Shown piece after piece: positions 12,241 to 22,178 of a DNA stretch of 64,000 bases. Under the pieces are notes generated by a model. That model was not told the DNA's origin. It ran no database searches and saw nothing but the letters and a program-made list of their open reading frames with translations. Position numbers and translations under genes: made by a program. This DNA is from Papaver somniferum (taxonomy: Eukaryota > Streptophyta > Magnoliopsida > Ranunculales > Papaveraceae), in contig NC_039358.1 of assembly GCF_003573695.1 (NCBI RefSeq), positions 189,634,418-189,698,417 of the forward strand. Direction: 5' to 3'. Each line of letters opens with the position of its first letter. Positions within the stretch are counted from its first letter, which is position 1.

Positions 12241-12865
12241 TTTCAGTGGCTTGTAGCTTGAACGCGTCCTTCTGACATCTGAACTGCAGAAAAAACAGAA
12301 AACAAGTTTAAATGCCAGGGGATGCTTTGTAAATCCAAATAAGCTAATGATACAATATTCTTAATACATATCTACATGGTACATCTGCAACACAATACTT
12401 ACCAAGTGGTTATCTTTGACAAGATTTACAATTGCATTAACATTTTGATGCAACTCCATATCCATAGATTTATCTCCCGTGTTTATGGAACAAACCAAAA
12501 GATAGTAACATTAAGAGTAAAAACAATACTAATTAAGATGTAAAGTAATACCAACATTACAAAAGTTAAGAGGTGATTTACAATGAACCAGATGCCGATA
12601 GGCTATGCAGCTGTCGGGAATTCAGCTTCTACATTCAATGAACTAGTACCTAATAAACACTGGATGGTTGTCAAAAATTCAGTTCTTCATGTATAACACT
12701 GTTCATCGAAACAACAAGGTGAGAAGAACCGATTTCGGCGGCTTGTAGCTTTGAACGCGTCCTTGTGGCATCAGACTGTAGAAAAAACAGAAAACAAGTT
12801 GAAGTGCCAGTGGATGCTTTGTAAATCCAAATAAGCCAATGATACAATGATCTTGATATACATCT
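12241..12865. repeat. Internal direct repeat in C1 (copies 12241-12375 and 12733-12865)
   Basis: Two copies of about 130 bp share TTGAACGCGTCCTT, the block AAAACAGAAAACAAGTT and GATGCTTTGTAAATCCAAA, with scattered substitutions and a few indels. They are about 490 bp apart in the same orientation. This is probably a local duplication within the captured interior. Confidence 0.75.
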
Positions 12866-13117
12866 AATATGAACTTAAAGAAAAGAGTAAGGCATTGGGT
12901 TTCGCCTCAAGTCCAACCTAATTTCAGTTCCCACGAAAACAGTGTAAAATATGTGTTTGGCGAACTCTTTGCTATCAGTTGGATACAGTCAGTCAATAGC
13001 AGCTTCAACATGAGTAGCCACCATTCTAAAGACACTCCATTAAATTAACCAAATGAAGGTATATTAATCCAGAATATTAGACCGGCAAGTTTTAAGAAAT
13101 GTGAAATCGAATCTTAC

Positions 13118-13206
13118 TGCATCCATTTCAACTTCACCAACCAACACCTCGACATCCTTTAAAGAAAATTGAGACCCTTGAGTAACCACATCCCCATTAA
13201 CAACTC
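13118..13206 (-). other. Exon-like block in C1, unrecognised
   Basis: On the - strand an 89-bp open stretch lies between an acceptor (TGTGGCAG before 13206) and a donor (GCA then GTAAGATT at 13117). It encodes a sequence with [20 protein letters not shown] and [10 protein letters not shown] second short open block with RMVATHVEAAI lies further along the same strand (about 12991-13038). I do not recognise the protein. It could be another captured host exon or a relic of the element's own gene. The remaining interior (about 11700-12240, 12400-12730, 13260-13800) shows nothing I can support. Confidence 0.35.
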
Positions 13207-14467
13207 CTGCCACATATAAAAAGAAAAAGCTATTTTCATTAAAGGTGTACGCTCAAATAGCCAAGTCATATTTACTACCACATTAAAAATGAGCACCATC
13301 ACATACTCTGTATGGTCATATAAACCCCTCCACCATATTTATAGCCAAGTCATATAAACCCCTCCACCAGTATGGGTAGTTTCCACTTGCATTAAAAAAA
13401 ATATCCAAAATCTAAAACTCCATAAAAACATAAGATCAACAATAAATATTCAATCATTAGTCTGTATAAACCCTTGTATACAGTTCTAAACAAAAAAGAA
13501 CGACCCCACTTTTTTAATTTTCGCAAGGATTACAAATAAACCTAAACCCGTCTTACGTCAAACATGCGTCTACGAAGCATATGGACTGAAAAGTCTCTTA
13601 TAATCTGTAAACCAAACATATATAGAAGACATTGGCTAGACGAGAGTGAACGAAAATATACCTTGTAATCAGTAGTAATGAACGAAAAGTTTCATTAAAG
13701 GTATCCCCAATTGTGGGTTCTTTAGAAAAAAGATAAATAGATAAAAACTCTTTAAAATAATACAATTTATAATAACCGTAGGATCGCAACCTATATCAAC
13801 AGTGCAAAAATTACTCTCAATTATTATGAATTAATTTGTAATTGATGCAACGGATTTTTTGATGTGCAACGGATTTGGTCATCAAAAATTCTGGCGTTGC
13901 AAAAACCAGGATATGGTGTAGTGGCTTCTCGTTTCTCTTTTTCGACACGAAGTCTGTTTAGATCTAATGAATGCGCCTCGATCAAACGTTTTTCTCTAAT
14001 TGAATCTTCCTTGACAATATCCCCGAGAACACTAATCTTTTCGCACTATAGAGTAGTTTCTTGAATAATTTTTTCGATATTGTTAGAGAAGGACTCAATT
14101 ATATTATAGAGTTCCCGTTCTCGACCAAAAGACTTTTCAAATTTATCAATAAGCTGAGAATGATTCTGAAAATCAATAGCCTTAGTAGAATTTTTTAAGA
14201 TTCTGGTGAGCTCCATTTCAGCTTTTGCGATGGTATCGAATGTCTTATTAGAGGGACAAATATCAACATTTGATAGAGCTACATTTCTACCTCGGGATTC
14301 GGAAGAATCAGCTAAGGAATAATCCTTTGAGGTGATCCCAAGACATTTGACATAGTTAAAAGCTTTGGAAGGCATCTTGGTATGCGTATATGTCAGAGAT
14401 GAGATTCTGTCCACAGACTTGGATTGCTACAAACACATACTTGTAAGGTCTTTAAACGTGTTTGCCT

Positions 14468-14480
14468 GCTCTGGTACCAA
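14468..14480 (-). other. S2 primer-binding site (iMet tRNA type)
   Basis: On the - strand this reads TTGGTACCAGAGC, followed by AGGC, directly after the LTR end. It matches the initiator-Met type site TTGGTATCAGAGC of S3 with one change. Confidence 0.8.
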
Positions 14481-14481
14481 T

Positions 14482-14809
14482 TGAAAAAGTGGGGGTCTAA
14501 CAACCACACCCAATATTTCACTTAGCAATCTGTATGGACAAACTTCAATATACTTTCAAGAGAATCAACTAGACAGTCAGACTCAATCTTAATAAAAGTA
14601 TATCAAAGAGTTATATCTCACTTTCTCGATTCAATACTTACTCAAGCAAATAGAAATCTGCGAGTCTAATTGAAAACAAGAGAAATCACTTGAACGGTAC
14701 CAAAGACCAATGTTCAAGGATCAATCAATTTCAATCAACAACCAAAGGTTGGATTTCCCAATTGATCGATTCAACGCATAACCTGTGATATTTCACTTAT
14801 ATAACAAAA
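14482..14809 (-). repeat. S2 5' LTR, inner part
   Basis: The segment starts TGAAAAAGTGGGGG beside the primer site and matches the S2 3' LTR. It is interrupted at 14809 by S3, with the TSD copy CAAAA at 14805-14809. It resumes at 56436. Confidence 0.9.
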
Positions 14810-15774
14810 TGCTAGAGTACTGCTCGGTCGAACTCGCATGCGTTGTTATCTCAAGCATGTTTGTCAATGTTAGTGATCAAAATTATAAGTCTTGATTTCT
14901 AGTCTACTATAGCTAAGTCTCAGACTAGGATAGAAAGTGTAGTTGAGCTCAAGAGCTCCATGGAGATCATCATACAAGACGAAGAACTACTCAAGGAACT
15001 GGTGGAACTTCATCGTCTAAAAGGTATGTGTAGACTTGAACTTATATATCATTCAAAATTCTATCTACTATATCTCCTATCTTGATACAAAATTCGTTTT
15101 GCTATATAGACTTTGATTATACACATTTGCTATTTCGAGCCGAGTTTATCTCGCTTATCTATTTCTCGAAATATGTGTTGGTAAGCTTTCGCTTTGGCCA
15201 AGTTCATCTTTACCTAGTGACGAAAGTCATGTTATGTTTCAATCACTTGAAAATATCTTTGACGAAAAATGGTTTGTGAATAACAACTATATAACGTCCT
15301 CTAAGAATGTTTCAATGATTGAAACGAGAGTTTATATTATAAAACCATTGTTGGATATAAGCATTGTGTGGAAACACATACATGTATAAGTCCTTATTCC
15401 TTGAACCAAAGTATGCGTACTTTGCTGCTCAGGAAACCGGAACAGAGTCCGCGAACCCAGTCCGCGTACTGTCGGAGTTTCTCTTCCCGAGAAAATCTGC
15501 AGGAGTTTGTGAACTATTTACAAACTTATTCCGGGTACTTAAGTCCGCGTACCTGGTTCGCGTACTTAGGTTGGTTATATTCTAAAAGCGATTATTCGTG
15601 AACTTATACTTATATTAACTAAGGAATGCAAGTTTGCAAACTGTGGCTATAAAGTTCATGAATGGATTCGAGTGAATCAAATCGTTTTTGCTTCGATTGT
15701 GTCTTGTATCCTTCTATAAGATCTAAGCAATTGAACAACTCTCTAATTAGTTCATTTGAGTCATTTGAACTAGT
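14810..15774 (+). repeat. S3 5' LTR, first part
   Basis: It starts TGCTAGAGTACTGCTCGG (one change from the family TGTTAGAGCAC) and runs to the S4 insertion. The TSD copy CTAGT is 15770-15774. It matches 30466-30848 and 36006-36580 of the 3' LTR. Confidence 0.9.
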
Positions 15775-18103
15775 TGAAAAAGCGGGGGTCTAACAACACC
15801 ACCCAGTATTTCGCTTAGCAACCTGTATGGACTAACTCCGAAATACTTTGCTAGAGAATCAACTAGAAAGTCTGACTCAATCTAGATAAAAGTATCTCAA
15901 GGAGTTAATATCTCTCTCTTCATTTGATTTTTACTCAAGCTAAAATCAATAGCGAGTCTTTATCAAATACAAGGAATAACTTGGACGGTACCAAAGACCA
16001 ATGTCCAAGGATCAATCAATATCAATCAACAACCAAAGGTTGGATTTCTAATTGATGATCACGAACGCACAACCTGTATTATTTCAATTATATAAAATAT
16101 AATGCGGAAAAGAAATAACACAGACACCAGAAGTTTTGTTAACGAGGAAACCGCAAATGCAGAAAAATCCCGGGACCTAGTCCAGATTGAATACACACTG
16201 TATTAAGCCGCTACAGACACTAGCCTACTCCAATCAGTCTCCCACCGATCCAAGATACAGTTGTACTCCTACGCCTCTGATCCCAGCAGGATACTGCGCA
16301 CGTGATTCCCTTAGTTGATCTCACCCACAACCAAGAGTTGTTGCAACCCAAAATCGCAGACTTGATAATAAAAAAATCTGTCTCACACAGAAAAGTCGAT
16401 CAAAGGATAAATCTGTCTCCCACAGATAAACCCTAGGTTTTGTTCCGTCTTAAGATATGAAGGAACCAATTGATAATCCAGTTTTATATTCCCGAAGATT
16501 ATCCTAGATTAATCAATCACCTCTCTACAATCCTTCCTGACTACACATGCGGTTTGTCGAGGAATCACAAACAGTGAGACGAAGATGTTTGTGACTTCTT
16601 TATCTTGCCTATCGGAGAACTCTCACGATCTCAAGCCAATCAAAGATTGTACTTGTATGATAGAAGATGCAAGATCAGATCACACAACTATGATAAAAGT
16701 GGTATCGGTCTGGCTTCACAATCCCAATGAAGTCTTTAAGTCGTTAACCTGGTTTTAGAGAAGAAAACCAAAGGTTAAAGGAGAATCGACTCTAACGAGC
16801 GCACTAGTATCACACAGACGTGTGAGGATTAGTTTTGCACAATGCTAGATGTCTCCTTTATATAGTCTTCAAATCAGGGTTTTGCCTTAGTTACAAAGCA
16901 ATCCATATTCACCATTAGATGAAAACCTGATTTAGATTCAAGCTAATATTTCTCAACCGTTAGATCGAAAACTTAGCTTGTCACACATGCTCAATTAGAT
17001 GTTTACTGGGTTTGTGAAAATCATGCCCAAACGTGTACGTGTATGTTGGTTCAACATAGTAACCCAGAAGGTTAACCATATGAGCATTTCATATTAACCT
17101 TATTCTTCTTTACTGTAACTAGTTCAATTGACTCAAATGAACTAGTTAGAGAGTTGTTCAATTGCTATGAGATCTTATGTAACTACACAAGACACAATTG
17201 AAACAAAGATGATTCGATTCGATTGAATCGGCTCATGAACTTTATAGCCACGTTTTGCATAAAGCATTCCTTAGTAATTTAAGTTTCATGTTCAGTGCAA
17301 ATCTTTAAATCATAACCTCTTAAGCTCACAAACAAGTTCGCGGACTTAAGACAACCGGTGGAGTTTTCCAAACTCAGCAGAAAATCTCGGCAAAGAGACT
17401 TTCGCCAGTTCGCGGACTTACACGCAAACGAGTTTTTAGAAAATCCCAGCAGAAATTCTCGGTACAATAACTTCCGTCAGTTCGCGGACTGGGTTCGCGG
17501 ACTTGGCAAAGCTAATTCCTTTGTTTCTCTCAATCAACAAAGTTCGAAAACTTCAGATTAAGGAATACATGGTTATGTAATCTAAACTCTCATTCCAATC
17601 ATTGAGACATTATCAGAGGACGTTATTCACAGACCGTTTCGCGTAAGAGCAATTCTCAAAGTAATTGAAACTTTTCATGACTTTCGTCACTAGGTGAAGA
17701 TAAACTTGATCAAAGCGAAACGCTTTACCAACACATGATTTCGAGATATAGATAGGCGAGATATACTCGGCTCGAAATATCAAATGTGTATGATCTAGTC
17801 TATATAGCATATGACTTTTGTTTCATAAGAAGTAGGAGATAGAAGAGATAGACTTTTGAGTGATAGATAAGTTCAAGTCTCCACATACATTTTTGTTGAT
17901 GAAGTTCCGCGGTTCCTTGAGTAGATCTTCGTCGTTGTATGATGAATCGCCATGAAGTCCTTGAGCTCAACTACAGTTTTCTATCCTAGTCCGAGACTTA
18001 GCTATGTAGGCTAGAAATCAAGACTCATAGTTTTGATCACTAACATTGACAAACATGCTTGAGATAGCAACGCATGTGAGGTCGACCGAGCTATGCTCTA
18101 ACA
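15775..18103 (-). repeat. S4 3' LTR (2329 bp)
   Basis: It runs from TGAAAAAGCGGGGGTC to ATGCTCTAACA on the + strand and is followed by the inverse polypurine tract ATCTCCCCCTTTGTC. It has the same length as solo LTR S5. It contains four TTCGCGGACTT-type motifs at about 17335-17500. Confidence 0.93.
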
Positions 18104-19989
18104 ATCTCCCCCTTTGTCAATTTTAGTGACAAAACTATTAATACATATGGAATACAAAAAAGATAAACTTTAGTGGCTCCTATTCCATATTCTAATCTTC
18201 CACGTTCCCTGGAATCTTCGTCCTTCCAAGTACTCCAATGATCGCAAAGGTTGTAAGTTTAGCATCACCGTTGTTGAATATCCGTAGCTATAACAATGAG
18301 AGAAATCGAGATTCTCGATCATTATTATACAATGTCGTAGTATTATTATGTAACATCAAAGTCCAATTGTATCACGAATTTAACAATAACACTATCGTGA
18401 TATGTATCACTTTCCCTTAGTCAATACTCCATCTCGATCATGGAAACCACTCCCACTTACACAATGATCCAAAAACCATATGTATTTGTAGTGTGAACTA
18501 CAATATTTCTCCCCCTTTTTGTCAATAAAATTGGCAAAGGTACAAGAACGGAATCATAATGAAATTTCCACAAGAGACATTTCATAGAATAAAATAAAAA
18601 TACATACCAACTTAATTTAGATACAATCATAAAGCCGAAGCTAAATGCATTCATCAAGGAGTTTTAAGATACAAGATAACCCCTATAAAATTCCACAGCC
18701 GCACACCCCGCAAGATATTACCATTAAACACAAGTTCAAAAGAACTCTCCCCCATTTGATGTCATTCCCGGAATAACAACAAGAGTGACCTTAATTTCAA
18801 AAGAAAAGAAGGATTTTTAAATTGGACACCAAAAAACATAAAAATGATTTTCTATATCCAAAACTCAAACAAATTAATCACAAGAAAACCCATTATTAAT
18901 TTAATTGGAATACACAACTAAATCAAACCCCAAAAGTGATCAATTTAATTGAAGGTGCTAAACATAAGTAAACTTACGGAGCTACGACTAAGATTACCAC
19001 ACGGAGATGACTACCTTAATCGTTCAAATACTCAACATAAGGAAAAACCTTACGGAATATACGACCACATTAACCAATAGAACATGATTTGTATAGCCGT
19101 TCATATACTCAACACAAGAACTTGTGGAATATATGAAAACTCAACTAGAATAATTACAAGAGAACTTATAATTAATCTAATTGGAATACAAACAACCAAA
19201 CTAATCACAAAAGTAATCAATTTAATTGTCAAATGATTTGCTTGACAAAAGAAGACTTTCGGAGCAAATAACTAAATAACCAACCAAGATGATTAATTTA
19301 GTTCATAATGCTCAACATATAGCATCTTATGGAACAACCAACAAAGCTAATAAGAATAATCGACTTAGTTGTATCGTGCTCAACATAAGACACACAATGG
19401 AGCCTTCACGGTAAAACATAAGAAAATGGATCAATGAAGATCAATACCGTGGATAACATACACGGATCTATTCTATTTTCCATCATAACGACATAATAGA
19501 CTTTGTCCTTGTCAAACAAAAGATTTATCCTATTTTCCATCAAACACATGACTGCATAGGCATAACTTTTGTAATTGTCAAAAGTCCATTCGTCCTTTCA
19601 TCAATACGAATACCAATTCATGAACGACTTTACTTTTGACAGCAATATGGGACCTTCAATTTCACGGACGCAAACAATACATATCCCATAATCAAATTGC
19701 AATATCACAAAATCATAACGATCAATACTGCAATAACATCATCCTCCAAATATTTTTAGAATTTAAAACCAATAAACCTAAAAAATAACATAAGAAGATG
19801 AAAACAAAAATAGCTATGTGTAGTCACAATCATCGTTATTCAAAGCACTAGTTATTCTTCCAACTAAACCAAAAAGAAGATATACTAGGCAACAATTCCT
19901 TTGAGAAATTCTTTATCATTCCCGAGCTCCTTGTTATCGATAACCATTGGGACATAAGGTTCACGGAGATAAGTGTCAATACCCACGAA
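18104..19989 (-). other. S4 3' untranslated block with hairpin repeats
   Basis: The LTR-proximal part (18104-18850) matches the other family members and carries the polypurine tract at the LTR and the GTGATATGTATCAC hairpin (18397-18410). From about 18890 to 19400 it carries a repeated unit built around a short hairpin: 18963-18978, 19036-19054, 19113-19126, and weaker copies near 19316 and 19383. S2 has a single such unit. No coding sequence is seen. Confidence 0.6.
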
Positions 19990-20310
19990 CTATCTTGGCT
20001 GAAGAGGTCGAATTAGGGTCCTCTGAATTTCCAAAGATTTAGACACGAACGTCTTAATTTCATTAATCTCCCTTCTTATTTCCTTTAACTCATCAAGAAC
20101 ATCAGAAAACTTCTGAGAGTTAGAAGGAACAGCCCTGGGTTTTCTTGTATTCCTTCTTTTTCTTTTCAGGGACTTAGAAACAAGAGATTTTTCTTTTTCC
20201 TTGATTGAAGACTTAACAATCATGTTGACATCCTTTCCATCTGACGACATAGTGCTTTGAGAACAGTTATAACAAATGGATTTGTGTGATTGAATCACAT
20301 AACTCAACAA
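19990..20310 (-). CDS. S4 3' accessory ORF, basic coiled-coil protein
   Basis: The frame is open for 106 codons. The likely start is an internal ATG at residue 20 (MSSDGKDVN), giving about 87 residues. It has a Lys/Arg-rich region (KSLKRKRRNTRKPR, resembling a nuclear localisation signal) followed by a coiled coil (VLDELKEIRREINEIKTF). It sits in the same place as the unrelated short ORFs of S1 and S2. I know no family for it. A nucleic-acid-binding or nuclear-entry role is speculation from composition only. Confidence 0.45.
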   Translation of the reverse strand: MLSYVIQSHKSICYNCSQSTMSSDGKDVNMIVKSSIKEKEKSLVSKSLKRKRRNTRKPRAVPSNSQKFSDVLDELKEIRREINEIKTFVSKSLEIQRTLIRPLQPR

Positions 20311-20561
20311 GCAGTCTTATATAGGATGTCAAGAGGAAAAAGGAATGTAGGGTTAGAAACCTATTGACAGGTTCGTATACACCCAACTCTAAAACCCTAT
20401 AAAGAGTAGAATTGTCGATAATAACCCTTTCTTTTATTTGATAGGCAAAAAAAATAACAAACCTAAGAAAAAAAGGAAAAACTCTTCTGAAGCCTGGATC
20501 AGCACTCAATCTTGTCTCTTTTCGAACAGGCACATGAGACAAGATTTTCCCAACAACACAA

Positions 20562-22125
20562 TCAAGTTGTGTTGCGATGAACAACAATTTGTCCATATTT
20601 TTCCTCATAGGAGGAATCCTCTGATATTTTTCTATCAAAACGATTTGACCATATTTTCTTTTCAAATGGTCTTATTCTATCCTTGGAAACCAACTTCTTA
20701 GACGAAGATAAGATCCTACATACCTCGGCGGTCTTCTGAGCAAGTTTCAGCTTCCTTGCTAATCTATCTGCTCTTCGTTGAAGTTTGTTGGCGTGCCTTA
20801 TTTGGTGCTTGTATTTGTAACACCTTGATAGTTCGTGTCCCTTCATCGAACAAAACGAGCATGTAAAACTTGGATAGTATTAAGGCATCTGAGATGTGCA
20901 AGCAGACAGACATACAGTTGATCCTGAAACATCACTGAAATGGTTTCCAGTTATCGGATTCAAAGAATCTTCCAGCTTTATTGGGTTTCCCTCTTCTCCA
21001 AACCCATCGAGGTTGATATATGTATTGCTACAAGTATCAAGATCGATGTTTTCACAAATAAGCCCTACATTTGATTTCATATCTTCATCAGAATCATAGG
21101 TTTCAGACATTTCATCAAGTGTTACAGCTAGACCTTTGTTCCCAGTGTATTTTCTATGATTTGGGCATTCGTTAGCAAAATGGCCAAAACCCTTACACTT
21201 AAAGCACTGAGGCATGTCCTCGTCAGCATCCCTGTTTTTAGGAGGTACGCGACCGTGAGGTTTGTCTGATGACTTAGGTTTGTCTCTTGAAAACCGTTTA
21301 CTTCTCTTCAATAGAAGATCCTTAAACTGTCTTGTGATCAAGGAGACTGATTTGTCAAGATCTTCATCCGAAAAATCATCCTCAGACTGATCATCCTCAG
21401 AGACATGAACACTCTTACCTTTGACCAGTAATTTAGTGTTCTTCTGTGCTTTAAAGGCAACATCCTTATCGACTTTGGATGTATGCTCATGATCAAAGAT
21501 CTTAAGCTTTCCAACCAAGGTGTTTCTGGAAATATTATCGAGGTTATTCCCCTCAACGATGGCATGCTTCTTAGACTCGTATCTAGATGGAAGCGATCTG
21601 ATAATTTTCATCACAATGTCCTTTTCAGGAATAGTCTTACCCAATGCAAAAGATGCATTAACAATTTCAGAAACTTTGTGATTAAACTCATCAAATGTTT
21701 CTTCATATGCCATACGAAGGTTCTCCCAATCGGAATTAAGGTTTTGAAGCCTAGCATCCTTTTCACTGGAGTTGCCTTCAAATATGGTTTCTAAGATATC
21801 CCAAGCATCTTTAGATCTAGTGCAGTTGGTCACATGATGCTGAAGATTTGGGGTAATGGCATGTATGATAGCATTCAAACCGTCGGAATTTTGCTTTGCA
21901 ACAGTTATCTCAACAGCGGAGTATTCACCAATAGGTTTGGGGACGTTTACATCACCGACTGCCACAACGGGAGCATCATAGCCATTAACCACATATACCC
22001 ATGATTGAAAATCACGCGATTGAAGAAAATCTCGCATATAAATTTTTCACCATAAGTAATTGGAGCCACCAAAGACTGGTGGTACGTTAATAGAGATAGC
22101 ACCTTTGTCCGTAGAGTCAGATCGC
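20562..22125 (-). pseudogene. gag: S4 gag: UBN2-type capsid domain plus two CCHC knuckles
   Basis: The coding sequence probably began near 22125, just inside the primer site. An in-frame TGA near 22048, at a position where gag proteins have Trp (SNYLW), breaks it, leaving an ATG at 22035-22037. From there the frame is open to a TAA at 20880-20882 and then open again in the same frame to 20562. It shows the copia gag capsid fold (SRDFQSWVYVVNG, then DAWDILETIFEG), acidic linkers, a first knuckle CFKCKGFGHFANEC (about residue 280), a Ser/Asp-rich stretch, a second knuckle CSFCSMKGHELSRC (20820-20861) and a basic coiled coil (ANKLQRRADRLARKLKL). Two nonsense changes alone separate it from a full-length reading. 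Confidence 0.8.
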
Positions 22126-22164
22126 TACAAACACGGACTTGTTAGGTCTTAAACGTGTTTGCCT

Positions 22165-22177
22165 GCTCTGATACCAA
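22165..22177 (-). other. S4 primer-binding site (initiator-Met tRNA)
   Basis: On the - strand this reads TTGGTATCAGAGC immediately after the 5' LTR, identical to the S3 site. Confidence 0.85.
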
Positions 22178-22178
22178 T

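Larger units (their letters stand above)
10614..13923. mobile_element. C1: non-autonomous CACTA (En/Spm) transposon, 3310 bp
   Basis: The ends are CACTACACCAAAA and GGTGTAGTG, perfect inverted termini for at least CACTACACC, flanked by a 3-bp TSD GCT (10611-10613 and 13924-13926), the CACTA hallmark. Both ends carry subterminal repeats of GCAACG/CGTTGC: at least ten between 10640 and 10880, and several between 13845 and 13900. These are typical binding sites for the element's own DNA-binding protein. I see no transposase domain. The interior holds exon-like pieces on the - strand, so it may be a gene-capturing CACTA. Confidence 0.88.
9866..14414 (-). pseudogene. S2 gag-type ORF with coiled coil and CCHC knuckle, split by the CACTA element
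   Basis: Reading starts at an ATG at 14412-14414 (MDRISSL), close to the primer site. It shows a helical region (FEKSFGRERELYNIIESFSN) and then a TAG at about 14046; a one-base shift restores a charged coiled coil running to 13924. The CACTA insertion follows. From 10613 the frame continues in phase (SLILAQEQFKFLEKENS) to a zinc knuckle CSFCGKKNHYAIHC (C-X2-C-X4-H-X4-C), a basic Ser/Asn-rich tail and a stop at 9866. The knuckle is of the same type as the second knuckle of S4 gag. The UBN2-type N-terminal capsid domain of S4 is absent. This is therefore the rear half of the family gag, disrupted by C1 and one frameshift. Confidence 0.65.
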
